NCBI RefSeq assembly: GCF_003477995.1 | Contig: NZ_QUEM01000007.1 | Location: forward strand, 62,001-126,000 | Origin: Bacteroides sp. OF04-15BH | GTDB lineage: Bacteria > Bacteroidota > Bacteroidia > Bacteroidales > Bacteroidaceae | DNA length: 64,000 bases | Direction: 5' to 3' | Shown: positions 52,805 through 62,285 of the stretch, piece by piece | Numbering within the stretch: position 1 is the first letter of the stretch | How the letters are laid out: the number at the start of each line of letters is the position of its first letter | Program-made: the position numbers and the translations under genes | Notes under the pieces: generated by a model | Told to the model about the DNA's origin: nothing | Database searches by the model: none | Seen by the model: the letters and a program-made list of their open reading frames with translations, nothing else

Positions 52805-54511
52805 ATGGAAAGAAAATATATGAGATTATTTAAGAAAGGTGTTTTAGGAGCAGCAGTCATTGCGGGCTGCTCCGCCTGCACCGACACCATAGATGAGCAT
52901 TATGGCATTTCTGACGGTGTGGCTACCAAAAGTTTGTGGGAGCAGATTGTAGAACAGCCAAACTTGAAGAATTTTGCCAAGGTGCTTGAAAAGGTTCATT
53001 ATTATAATAATGAGACAAAAGCCAGCAATTTGACCTACAAGGATATTCTGCAGCAGAATAATAAGATGACCGTGTGGGCACCTGTTGACAGCACCTTTGA
53101 TCTGGATGCAGTATTGGCAGACATCGAAAAGGATGAGTATAGCGTAGATCATCGTTTTGTACGCAATCATATCAACTCTTTTGCCCGCAATGTGAGTGGC
53201 TCTGAAGCTGACTCTATTACGATGTTGAACTCCAAACTGGGTATTCTGGATAACAGCCAGAAGAAGTTCAAGGATGTGGATATCGTGGAAGCTAATATTC
53301 CGGCTACCAATGGTGTTCTTCATAAATTAAGTGCAACTGTTCCTTTCCTGAACAACTTGTATGAATATATGCAGACGACACCGGAAGTAAGCAGTCTTTA
53401 TCAGTATTTTAGTGAGCGCGATACAACTTACCTGGACGAGAACCAGAGTGTTCAGGGAGGTATTGTCAATGGCGAGGTAACCTGGGCTGATTCTGTTATG
53501 ATAACTGAAAGTAAGGCCTTTAACTTCTCTTTCCAGTATCGTGGTGAGACTTGGTCCGGATTGAATGCAAATCTGAAGAATGAGGACAGTACTTTTGTCA
53601 TGATTATGCCTACCAATACAGGTTGGGACAAGGCAATTGCCAAAACTTATCCTTATTTTAAATACATGGGCTTTGCTTATGCCAATAAGGATGATAAGAA
53701 CAAGGAAGGTAAGAAGGTTAATCCGGATACCATTCAGAAGAATCAGTCTCTCATGTCTATCGTGAACCGTTTGGCTTTCAGCCCGAACAGACAGAAAGAC
53801 TATACTTTGGAGGATTTCGGTCATACCGATTCTTTGTTTACGACTTCTTATATTGTAGTAGATACACCTTATTGCAACGATATCTTTAAGGGTATTGAGC
53901 CGATCAGAGTAAGTAACGGTTATGTTTATCTTACCGATGATTACCGTTATAATGTATCTGACGATATAGAAGTTGAGGGTGAAAGTTTCACTTATTTGTA
54001 TTCTGACGGTATAAACGTTTCAACCCGTGTCAATACAGCTTCTGTAACCAGCACATCACGCAATCCAAAGATTAAGGGAAGCATCAGTGGTAACTCTTAT
54101 GCTTATACAGTTCCATTGTCTTTAAACACTGCAACCAATATTGCGTATAAGTTGCCTAATGTTCTGTCTACTAAATATGATATTTATGCAATTATTTTGC
54201 CGGAGAACATTCAGGATACTTTGAAGACCAATACCATGCCTTTGAAGTTTGCTGCAACCATCAACTATTATGATGGAACTTCTGAGTTGGAAAAATCCAA
54301 GACATCAGAGGATTTTATCAGCGATACAACCAAGGTTGATACCGTTTTGTTGTTCAAGGATTTCCAGTTCCCTATTGCTTATCAAGGAGTAGATAATGCT
54401 TATCCGACTCTGAAACTGGAGGTAACAGCAGGTCCGCGTGAAATTAACAAGAAGTATACGAACAGTATTTATGTGGACAAGATTATCTTGAAAGCTAAAA
54501 AAGAAGAGTAG
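52805..54511 (+). CDS. Fasciclin (FAS1) lipoprotein, third copy
   Basis: The 568-residue protein has a signal with lipobox VIAGC (C22; C25 is an alternative). One clear FAS1 module (about 45-180) has the box NNKMTVWAPVDSTF at residues 85-98 and a second-box line NGVLHKLSATV. A second, weaker module has FVMIMPTNTGWD near residue 265. The C-terminal 170 residues are beta-rich with KLPNVLSTKYDIYAI, resembling the tail of the 724-residue neighbour. M6 (52820) is an alternative start. Like its neighbour it fills the SusE/F-like slot of the operon. Ligand unknown. Confidence 0.78.
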   Translation: MERKYMRLFKKGVLGAAVIAGCSACTDTIDEHYGISDGVATKSLWEQIVEQPNLKNFAKVLEKVHYYNNETKASNLTYKDILQQNNKMTVWAPVDSTFDLDAVLADIEKDEYSVDHRFVRNHINSFARNVSGSEADSITMLNSKLGILDNSQKKFKDVDIVEANIPATNGVLHKLSATVPFLNNLYEYMQTTPEVSSLYQYFSERDTTYLDENQSVQGGIVNGEVTWADSVMITESKAFNFSFQYRGETWSGLNANLKNEDSTFVMIMPTNTGWDKAIAKTYPYFKYMGFAYANKDDKNKEGKKVNPDTIQKNQSLMSIVNRLAFSPNRQKDYTLEDFGHTDSLFTTSYIVVDTPYCNDIFKGIEPIRVSNGYVYLTDDYRYNVSDDIEVEGESFTYLYSDGINVSTRVNTASVTSTSRNPKIKGSISGNSYAYTVPLSLNTATNIAYKLPNVLSTKYDIYAIILPENIQDTLKTNTMPLKFAATINYYDGTSELEKSKTSEDFISDTTKVDTVLLFKDFQFPIAYQGVDNAYPTLKLEVTAGPREINKKYTNSIYVDKIILKAKKEE

Positions 54512-54528
54512 ACCTTTTCAATTAAACA

Positions 54529-57500
54529 ATGAAGACAATGAAAAAGAATATGAGCAATAACTTTATACAGTCGGTACTGAGAGCCAGTGTTTGTCTCTTT
54601 GCCTTGTCCGGAGCCAATGCGGTGATGGCACAGGATGCAGTAGCTACTTCTGCTGCTACCGATTCAGTAGCGGCACCAAAGAAGAAAGCTCCTCAATATA
54701 AAATGAAGGAAGTAACCGGTAAAATCTATGACGGAGCTACCGGTCAGCCAATGAGTGGTGTGATGGTTCAGGCTTTGAATAATCCTGCTTATTCAGCCCT
54801 GACCGAAGAGGACGGTTCATATAAAGTTGAGGTACCTGTATTTGTACACGCACTTTATGTCTCTGCACCGGACTACAATCCGATTCAGATTCCGGTAAAG
54901 AAAGACGGAGTTGCCAACGGTTCTTTGAGCAGCAGCAAATTCAAAGGCTTCTATCAGGATGGAACCGTGATTACTGCTCAGAATACCGTAAGTCTTTCTA
55001 ATTCTAGTGCACTGTCTGCCGAGACTGAAATTCAGAATCAGTTGGCCGGAGATGTACGCAGCATCAACCGTAACGGAACACCGGCTCAGGGTGCTTATAT
55101 GATGATTCGCGGTATTCACAGCTTGAATGCCAATAATCAGCCCTTGATTATTCTGGACGGTAACATGATTGATATGCAGAATGACCGTACCAGCTTGCAC
55201 GTAGGTTATGTAAACAATGTTCTTTCTGGTTTGGATCCGGAAGATATTGAGAGTATCCAGGTTTTGAAGAACGGTACCGCTCTTTATGGCGCTAAGGGTG
55301 CTAATGGTGTGATCCTTATCAATACCAAGCGCGGTAAGAGCATGGCTACCAAGATCAATGTAAACATCTATGGTGGTGTGGTTCTGAAACCACAGACTAC
55401 AGACATGATGAATGCCGAGCAGTTCCGTGCTTATTTGGGCGATATGCTGGGAGATCAGGTGAAAGGAACTACCTCTTTGTCTCAGATTCCTTTCCTGAAT
55501 CAGGATCCTGATTATTTCTGGTATCCTCTTTATCATAACGAAACCGATTGGGATAAGGAGATGTATCGCACTACGATGACCCAGAATTACAAGGTGAGCG
55601 TAGAAGGTGGTGACGATGTGGCTATGTATAACCTGTCTTTGGGTTATTCTCAGGCTAATTCGGCAATGAAGAACAATGACTTCAACCGTTTGAACCTGCG
55701 CTTCAACACCGATATCAAGATTGCCAAGAATCTGTCTACCGTAATGGACATCGCTTATTCACGTATGGCTTATAACATTCTGGATAACGGATGGGCCGAG
55801 AATTACGATGATCAGAACATTGCTGCAATCAACGTATTGGGTCTGGTACAGACTCCGTTCTTGAGCAAATATGGTTACTATATTGACGGTACTGACAACA
55901 AGCTGAAGGAAAACCTGATTTACGCAGGTAAGTATGCTTCTGATGCCACAAGCATTCTGGATAATCCGTTTATGTATGCTTCGGCTTACGGTTCTAATAC
56001 CGTGTTGAACAATCCGTACTGGATTCTTGAAAACGGTAAGGGTGAAGAGAAGAACTTTGCGGAGTTGACTCAGTTCAACCTGAATGTAATGCCGAAATGG
56101 CAGATCACCAAGCAGTTCTCTATTTCTAACCGTTTCAACTATGCGCTGAGCAGAAACAACGAGAAATATTATCTGCCGGTTAACGGTACTTCTCCTTATC
56201 AGTTGGAGAACTTGGGTAGTGTTACCAGTGTGCTGAAGTCTCAGTTTACAAAACAGACTACCATCAACAATGATTTCCGTTTGGATTGGGGCGAGAATTA
56301 TGGCGCACATGATATCCATGTATTTGGAGGTTGGAGATACAACAACTATTCTTATTCTTACAGCTTCCTGAAAGGATATGACAATACCAATGATAAGATG
56401 CCAATCTTGAACTATGGTAGAAAGTATATCCAGTATAGCGGTACTAACGATAACTGGTCTGATATGGCTTATTACGCTAATGCAGACTATAGCTTCATGA
56501 ACCGTTATTTCATTCAGGCATCTGTTGCCGCTCAGGCTTCTTCTCGTTTTGGTAACAATACCGAGCAGGGATTCCAGATGGCAGGTGTGAGCTGGGGAGT
56601 ATTCCCATCTGTACAGTTGGGTTGGTTGATTTCTTCAGAAAAATGGTTCCCGTCAATCAAGGGTATCAACTATTTGAAGTTGACTGCCGGATATGATATG
56701 ACCGGAAATGATGATATCAACTATTATGCAGCCAGCACATACTGGACTTCAGAAAAGTACCTGAAAGAGTCTATCGGTTTGGTGATGAAGAATATCGATA
56801 ACCCGAAGATTCAGTGGGAGACTACAACCCAATATAATGTGGGATTGGAAGGTAGCTTTATCAACAACCGTTTGCAGGCTGGTTTGAACCTGTATTGGGC
56901 AAACACCGATCACCTGTTGGTTAAGGAGAAGGTGAGCTACATGACCGGTTTGGATGAGTACTGGACAAACAACGGTGCTATGAAGAATGCCGGTTTTGAA
57001 GTAAATGCCAACGCGATTCTGGTAAATCGTAAGAACTGGAAATGGCAGGTAGGTGCTACCGTAGGTCACTATAAGAATGAAATCACTGAATTGCCTTCTT
57101 CTGACGTAATCGAGATCAAGGATTACAAGAACGAAAAGGTGGTAAGCACGATTCAGGGTTACACTTCTTCAATCTACGGAGAGGATAACGTCCTGACAGC
57201 AGTAGGACATGCAGCCGGAGTATTCTATGGATATCAGACTGCCGGTGTCTTTGCTTCAGATGCTGACGCCAAGTGTCATGTAAATCCGACAACCGGTGAG
57301 AAGGAGTATCTGAAATATCCGACAGGATTGACTGATGCAAATCTGGCATCAAAGAACTTCCAGGCTGGTGATGTTCATTTTGTAGACCAGAATGGTGACG
57401 GTTGGATTACTGAAGCCGACAAGGTTGTCATCGGTGATCCGAATCCGGATATCTATGGTAATATTTACACAATGCTGAGCTATAAGAGATTTACTTTGAA

Positions 57501-57942
57501 TGTTAATTTGAAGTATTCTTTGGGTAATGATGTTTATAACTACCAGCGCTCTAAGATTGAAGGTGGAAACAGTTTCTACAACCAAAGCACTGCAATGGTT
57601 AACCGTTGGACTTACGAAGGACAGCAGACTGATATTCCACGTGCTTGCTATACAAGCAGTGACAACTGGAGAAACAACGAGCGTTTCTCAGATCGTTGGA
57701 TCGAGGACGGATCTTACTTGAAGATCAAGAACATCCGTTTGACTTACGATATTCCAGTGTCAACAAGCTGGTTGCAGGGACTGAAGGTTTGGGGTGAAGC
57801 CAATGATGTATTCACCGTAACCAAGTACTTGGGTACCGATCCGGAAATCTCCGCTTCAAACAACATTTTGTATCAGGGAATTGACAATGGTATGATGCCA
57901 TTGACCCGTAGCTTTAATATTGGTGTTTCTATTAACTTGTAA
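54529..57942 (+). CDS. SusC-family TonB-dependent outer-membrane transporter (second)
   Basis: The 1137-residue protein carries a long signal region (cleavage after VMA, about residue 35). A low-complexity alanine/serine stretch follows, then a carboxypeptidase-regulatory-like domain (about 60-145; KIYDGATGQPMSGVMV). The plug follows (about 175-280, MIRGIHSLNANNQPLIILDG) and the barrel ends FNIGVSINL. It has no STN domain. It is a separate type from the first SusC, with a different N-terminal extension, so the two pairs may accept different ligands. It begins 17 bases after the third FAS1 gene. Confidence 0.94.
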   Translation: MKTMKKNMSNNFIQSVLRASVCLFALSGANAVMAQDAVATSAATDSVAAPKKKAPQYKMKEVTGKIYDGATGQPMSGVMVQALNNPAYSALTEEDGSYKVEVPVFVHALYVSAPDYNPIQIPVKKDGVANGSLSSSKFKGFYQDGTVITAQNTVSLSNSSALSAETEIQNQLAGDVRSINRNGTPAQGAYMMIRGIHSLNANNQPLIILDGNMIDMQNDRTSLHVGYVNNVLSGLDPEDIESIQVLKNGTALYGAKGANGVILINTKRGKSMATKINVNIYGGVVLKPQTTDMMNAEQFRAYLGDMLGDQVKGTTSLSQIPFLNQDPDYFWYPLYHNETDWDKEMYRTTMTQNYKVSVEGGDDVAMYNLSLGYSQANSAMKNNDFNRLNLRFNTDIKIAKNLSTVMDIAYSRMAYNILDNGWAENYDDQNIAAINVLGLVQTPFLSKYGYYIDGTDNKLKENLIYAGKYASDATSILDNPFMYASAYGSNTVLNNPYWILENGKGEEKNFAELTQFNLNVMPKWQITKQFSISNRFNYALSRNNEKYYLPVNGTSPYQLENLGSVTSVLKSQFTKQTTINNDFRLDWGENYGAHDIHVFGGWRYNNYSYSYSFLKGYDNTNDKMPILNYGRKYIQYSGTNDNWSDMAYYANADYSFMNRYFIQASVAAQASSRFGNNTEQGFQMAGVSWGVFPSVQLGWLISSEKWFPSIKGINYLKLTAGYDMTGNDDINYYAASTYWTSEKYLKESIGLVMKNIDNPKIQWETTTQYNVGLEGSFINNRLQAGLNLYWANTDHLLVKEKVSYMTGLDEYWTNNGAMKNAGFEVNANAILVNRKNWKWQVGATVGHYKNEITELPSSDVIEIKDYKNEKVVSTIQGYTSSIYGEDNVLTAVGHAAGVFYGYQTAGVFASDADAKCHVNPTTGEKEYLKYPTGLTDANLASKNFQAGDVHFVDQNGDGWITEADKVVIGDPNPDIYGNIYTMLSYKRFTLNVNLKYSLGNDVYNYQRSKIEGGNSFYNQSTAMVNRWTYEGQQTDIPRACYTSSDNWRNNERFSDRWIEDGSYLKIKNIRLTYDIPVSTSWLQGLKVWGEANDVFTVTKYLGTDPEISASNNILYQGIDNGMMPLTRSFNIGVSINL

Positions 57943-57955
57943 AACATTGAGTATA

Positions 57956-59947
57956 ATGAAAAATAAATCAATTATATGCGCTTTGTTGGTTGCTTGCGGA
58001 CTTGGAGTTTCAACCACTTCTTGCGAGGATATGTTGAGTGCAGATTCAGATCGTACTACACATACCAACGCTAATGATACCTTGTATGGATATTGGGGTA
58101 TTATGAAGGCTGTGCAGAATATCGCAGAGCGCTATGTGATTCTGGGAGAGGCTAGAGCAGATTTGACTTATCCCACTTCGTATGCAGCTGATACCATCAG
58201 CAACATTGCCAACTTTAATATGACTAACGACGGTGACTGCCGTTATTTGGAGGTAAAGGATTATTATACTGTGATCAACAGCTGTAATAATTATCTGGCT
58301 GATGTGGATTCTTTGAAAACAAACAGCGGTGGTACAAAAGTTATGGAGAAAGAAATTGCACAGGTTATGGCCGTTCGTGCCTGGACTTATCTCCAGCTGG
58401 TAAACAATTATGGTGAGGTTCCGTATTACACGGAACCAATCACCTCTTTGGGATTCATTGATGAGTTTGACTTTAACAAGGTTCAGAATAAATTGAACCG
58501 TGAAACTCTGATTGAAAAACTGACTCCGGATTTGTTGCGCTATAGAGAGGTTTCTTTGCCGAACTATGGCAACTACAACAACGGTGCGCAGGATATTGCC
58601 AGCACACTGACCATGTTCCCGGTTAAGTTGGTTTTGGGAGATATTTATTTGACCGGTGCCCAGACACAGTCAGATTATGAGATGGCTGCCCAGAACTATT
58701 ATGATTATCTGAAGGACAATGGAGCTTACCTGCCTACTCAGTATACTACTACTGCAGATAAGTCTAGTTTCAGCGGTGAAATTGATTATTCTAACAGCGG
58801 TTGGAGTTCAATCTTTTCTTCCACAACAAGTCCTGCCGGAAAAAGTTATAATGGAGAAGCGATTACGGTGATTCCTAGTTCAGCCGGTAAACTTTACGGA
58901 ACTGTGCTGACTGGTGTTGCAAACGTGTTTGGATATCGCACCAATTCATCAATGAGCACAGATTCAGAAGAGGGTAAGGAAGAAGAAGCTACAACCTCAG
59001 CTGCCGTAACTGCAAGTCCAGATGTAACCTATCGTCAGTTGGGTGCATCTCAGCAGTATCTCAGCTTGTGTGCCGATCAGAAATATCTGGAACGTGAGAA
59101 GGAGGATGAACCTGTGAAAGTCTTGGATGGAGCTGGAGATGCCCGTCAGGCTATTTTGAGAGATGTAATTAGCATGGGTAGTGGAAATGTGTCAACAACT
59201 AAGTTTATTGGCAAACCTTGTTATTCAGGCTTCAGTTACACTTTCCCGGTTATTTACCGTAAGGCTTTGGTTTGGTTGCGTTTTGCAGAAGCCATCAACC
59301 GTGCCGGTTTCCCAAGCTATGCTTTCGCAATATTGAAGAATGGTTTGTGTAGAGAATACCTGCCGGAATATCAGACTGTGATCGATACTACAGAAACGGG
59401 CGAGGTCGATACTCTGAAGATCTATTATACAACCAACAAGGCTTGTTCTTACATACCACAGAGTGAATATGATAAGGCACAGTCTAAAACTTATTTGACT
59501 TTCCCTTCAGACTTTACTTACTTGAGTGGTACTGAAGCAGCCAATGTCGGTGTACATTCACGTGGTTGTGGTGAGGTAGGATTTGCCGACTCTACTTATT
59601 ACACATATAAGAACATGGTGTTCAAGAAGTGTGAAGAGATGGGAGTTGATACTGTCGGTGTATTTGCCCAGGATAGTTTGTCTTATAGAATTGATGCTGT
59701 TGAAAATCTGATTGTTGATGAGTTGGCATTGGAGACAGCATGGGAAGGAAACCGTTATCCGGACTTGTTGCGTATTGCCAGTCATAAGGGCGATGCCGGT
59801 GTTCACTGGTTTGCCGACAAGATTGCCCGTCGTGGTGATACTCGTGAACCGGGAGTAGATTATAAAAATTCTCCTGAGTATATTAACTTGTATGAAAAGT
59901 TATCAAATAAGGAGAATTGGTACTTGAAATTGCCAAGCTATAAATAA
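57956..59947 (+). CDS. SusD/RagB-family surface lipoprotein (second)
   Basis: The 663-residue protein pairs with the second SusC. A signal ending in TTSC (C23; C14 possible) is followed by EDMLSADSDRT. The family's helical repeats follow, with AVRAWTYLQLVNNYGEVPYYTE and the C-terminal ALETAWEGNRYPDLLRIA (split by description). It is longer than the usual SusD because of a glutamate-rich insertion around residues 340-350. I use ATG 57956; the longer frame from TTG 57920 overlaps the susC stop. It is the last gene of the operon; a terminator follows 23 bases after the stop. Confidence 0.93.
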   Translation: MKNKSIICALLVACGLGVSTTSCEDMLSADSDRTTHTNANDTLYGYWGIMKAVQNIAERYVILGEARADLTYPTSYAADTISNIANFNMTNDGDCRYLEVKDYYTVINSCNNYLADVDSLKTNSGGTKVMEKEIAQVMAVRAWTYLQLVNNYGEVPYYTEPITSLGFIDEFDFNKVQNKLNRETLIEKLTPDLLRYREVSLPNYGNYNNGAQDIASTLTMFPVKLVLGDIYLTGAQTQSDYEMAAQNYYDYLKDNGAYLPTQYTTTADKSSFSGEIDYSNSGWSSIFSSTTSPAGKSYNGEAITVIPSSAGKLYGTVLTGVANVFGYRTNSSMSTDSEEGKEEEATTSAAVTASPDVTYRQLGASQQYLSLCADQKYLEREKEDEPVKVLDGAGDARQAILRDVISMGSGNVSTTKFIGKPCYSGFSYTFPVIYRKALVWLRFAEAINRAGFPSYAFAILKNGLCREYLPEYQTVIDTTETGEVDTLKIYYTTNKACSYIPQSEYDKAQSKTYLTFPSDFTYLSGTEAANVGVHSRGCGEVGFADSTYYTYKNMVFKKCEEMGVDTVGVFAQDSLSYRIDAVENLIVDELALETAWEGNRYPDLLRIASHKGDAGVHWFADKIARRGDTREPGVDYKNSPEYINLYEKLSNKENWYLKLPSYK

Positions 59948-59970
59948 GTAAGGTAATATAACTTGAGAAA

Positions 59971-60006
59971 AAGGGATGCACCGTAACCGAGTGCATCCCT
60001 TTTTTT
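59971..60006 (+). terminator. Terminator of the FAS1/SusCD operon
   Basis: An 11-bp stem (59971-59981 and 59991-60001) has a 9-base loop and is followed by seven Ts (60000-60006). It ends the seven-gene block and separates it from the HRDC helicase gene. Confidence 0.9.
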
Positions 60007-60062
60007 ATATCTTTACATATCGTTTACGAGAAGATAGGAAATGTATGTTGGTATAGTTATGA

Positions 60063-62234
60063 ATGCTTGCTTTCATGATGATGAATAAAAATAATCCAGA
60101 AGAGCTGGCCTTGCAGCTTCTTAGAAATACAGGAGTGAACCTGTTTCTTACCGGACGGGCTGGAACCGGTAAAACGACATTCTTGCGCCGTTTGGTTCAG
60201 GATGCCCCCAAGCGAATGATTGTGCTGGCACCAACTGGAATTGCAGCTATCAATGCTGGAGGCATGACGATTCATTCCTTTTTCCAGCTTCCTTTTGCTC
60301 CTTATCTGCCTGGATCGGCATTTGGCGGTAATGCGGAATATCGTTTTCAGTTCAGTGCCGAGAAGCAGAAAATGATGCGTAGCCTGGACCTTCTGGTCAT
60401 TGATGAGGTGAGTATGGTGCGTGCCGATCTGCTTGATGCCATTGATGACGTTCTTCGCCGTTATCGGGAGCGGCACCGTCCTTTCGGTGGGGTGCAGCTA
60501 TTGCTGATCGGTGATGTGCAGCAGTTGCCCCCGGTATATAAGGCAGAGGAATGGAATCTGTTGTCGCGTTATTATGACAGTCCTTATTTCTTTTCGAGTA
60601 AGGCATTGCGTGAGGCTGGGTTTTGTACGGTAGAGCTGCAACATGTCTACCGGCAGACGGATACCCGTTTTCTGACGATGCTCAATCGGATTCGGACGCA
60701 TCAGTTGGATGCCGGACTGATTCATGAGTTGAATAGACGTTATCGTCCGGAAACAGAACTTTCTGCTTGCGAAGGATATATCCGCCTGATGACGCATAAT
60801 CATCAGGCACAAAAGGTCAATAAAGAAAAACTGGAGGCATTGCCCAGAACATCTTTCTTTTTTGATGCAACAATCAATGGTGTCTTTCCGGAGCTTTCTT
60901 TTCCCACAGAGGCGCGATTGGAACTGAAAGAAGGAGCGCAGGTGTTGTTTGTAAAGAACGACCTGAATGTGCCGCGGCGCTTTGTGAATGGCAGCATCGG
61001 GAGGGTGGTAGCCATAACGGAACATCGGGTAGAGGTAAAGTTGCAGGATGCTGAGGAAACGGTGACTGTAGAACCCATGGAGTGGGCCAATGCCCGTTAT
61101 CGGTTGGACGAGAGTACGCATGAAATCGTGGAAGAAATTGACGGCACATTCCGCCAGCTCCCCTTGAAACTGGCTTGGGCCATTACGGTGCATAAGAGTC
61201 AGGGACTGACTTTTGACCATGCCATAATCGATGTGTCCGGGGCTTTTACACACGGACAGACCTATGTGGCTCTCAGCCGATGCCGCTCGCTCGAGGCCCT
61301 TTTTCTAAGTGCACCTTTACCGGAGCAGGCTGTGATTCAGGATGAGCAGATATCCCGTTTTATGGATCAGGCCCTGGAAACTGTACCGAATGAAGAACAG
61401 ATGAATGCTTTTGAGCGGGGATATTTTCTGGAGCAGCTGGATTCGCTTTTCGTATTTCACCGTTTGTCGGAACAACTGGAGCGCCTGGTACGTTTACTCG
61501 ATGAATATCTTTATGAACTGTATCCCGAGGTGCTTCAGAAAGCAAAAGCATTTCTGGAGCGCTTTCAGGAAGAGGTGCTTCGGGTGGGCGACCGTTTTCA
61601 CGACCAGTATTTGCGACTGGTATATGCGCAACCTGATTTTTCCGACAATGAATCCCTTCAGAACCGTTTCCGTCGAGGGGCTTCCTATTTTCTGGAATGC
61701 TTGAAAGTGTGGAATACAGAAAAGGAACAGTATCTCGTGGAGATAGATAATCAGGAGGTAAAAAGAAAATACAACAAGGCCTTGACTGCTTTCGACGAAG
61801 CAATCGGACTGCGTATGGCTTTGCTGAAAACAGTAAGTGAAAAAGGCTTCCGGATTTCTGATTTCCTGCGACAGAAGGCTTTGCTTTCTTTGAGGAAGGC
61901 GGAGGAGAATGTTCATAAATCGCGAATGCTCCGCCGGGATGCCTCTGAGCGGACAGCAGCATCTTCTGTGCCGCTACATCCCGAACTGTATGCCCGACTG
62001 ATGCGTTGGCGTCAGGAGGAAGCTGTACGTCAGGGAAAACCTCCATATACAATCCTACCGCAAAAGGCTTTGCTGGGCTTGGCACGCCTTTGTCCTACTG
62101 ATGAGCGAACTTTGTTGTCGGTGCCTTCTATCGGTAAGGTTACGGTGCGTAAATATGGAAGAGAACTGCTTCGGATCATTGCTGCGTCCCAGCCGGATAA
62201 AAACAGAACTCCCGGATTGTTTCCCGCCGATTGA
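60063..62234 (+). CDS. Pif1/RecD-like helicase with HRDC-like tail
   Basis: The 723-residue SF1B helicase has Walker A GRAGTGKTT (residues 31-39), LAPTGIAAINAGGM, Walker B VIDEVSMV, AITVHKSQGLTF and VALSRCRSL. The C-terminal part (about 640-715) has an HRDC-like helical segment, with ARLMRWRQEEAVRQG and LLSVPSIGKVTVRKYG. This is found at the end of RecQ helicases. The protein is clearly a paralogue of the helicase at 39966, matching across the ATPase core but with a different tail. The ATG could be 60063 or, more likely, 60075-60081. A weak -7-like TATCTTTA is at 60008-60015. It converges on pyrF. Confidence 0.82.
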   Translation: MLAFMMMNKNNPEELALQLLRNTGVNLFLTGRAGTGKTTFLRRLVQDAPKRMIVLAPTGIAAINAGGMTIHSFFQLPFAPYLPGSAFGGNAEYRFQFSAEKQKMMRSLDLLVIDEVSMVRADLLDAIDDVLRRYRERHRPFGGVQLLLIGDVQQLPPVYKAEEWNLLSRYYDSPYFFSSKALREAGFCTVELQHVYRQTDTRFLTMLNRIRTHQLDAGLIHELNRRYRPETELSACEGYIRLMTHNHQAQKVNKEKLEALPRTSFFFDATINGVFPELSFPTEARLELKEGAQVLFVKNDLNVPRRFVNGSIGRVVAITEHRVEVKLQDAEETVTVEPMEWANARYRLDESTHEIVEEIDGTFRQLPLKLAWAITVHKSQGLTFDHAIIDVSGAFTHGQTYVALSRCRSLEALFLSAPLPEQAVIQDEQISRFMDQALETVPNEEQMNAFERGYFLEQLDSLFVFHRLSEQLERLVRLLDEYLYELYPEVLQKAKAFLERFQEEVLRVGDRFHDQYLRLVYAQPDFSDNESLQNRFRRGASYFLECLKVWNTEKEQYLVEIDNQEVKRKYNKALTAFDEAIGLRMALLKTVSEKGFRISDFLRQKALLSLRKAEENVHKSRMLRRDASERTAASSVPLHPELYARLMRWRQEEAVRQGKPPYTILPQKALLGLARLCPTDERTLLSVPSIGKVTVRKYGRELLRIIAASQPDKNRTPGLFPAD

Positions 62235-62258
62235 ACGGCAGGAAGCAATCCGGGAGTT
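62200..62258 (-). terminator. pyrF terminator overlapping the HRDC helicase gene end
   Basis: A very long stem pairs 62207-62229 with 62236-62258 (23 bases, one mismatch and one G-U). On the minus strand it is followed by CTGTTTTTAT. It lies 27 bases past the pyrF stop. The helicase stop TGA (62232-62234) sits in its 6-base loop, so the terminator is part of the helicase coding end. Confidence 0.8.
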
Positions 62259-62285
62259 CCGTATATAAGGTCGAAAGATGGCGGA

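Noticed and set aside
57920..57955. TTG start for the second SusD
   Set aside because: It would overlap the susC stop and place 12 residues before a clean lipoprotein signal.
42493..59947. Classical polysaccharide utilisation locus
   Set aside because: No glycoside hydrolase, lyase, sulfatase or dedicated regulator is present in the block.
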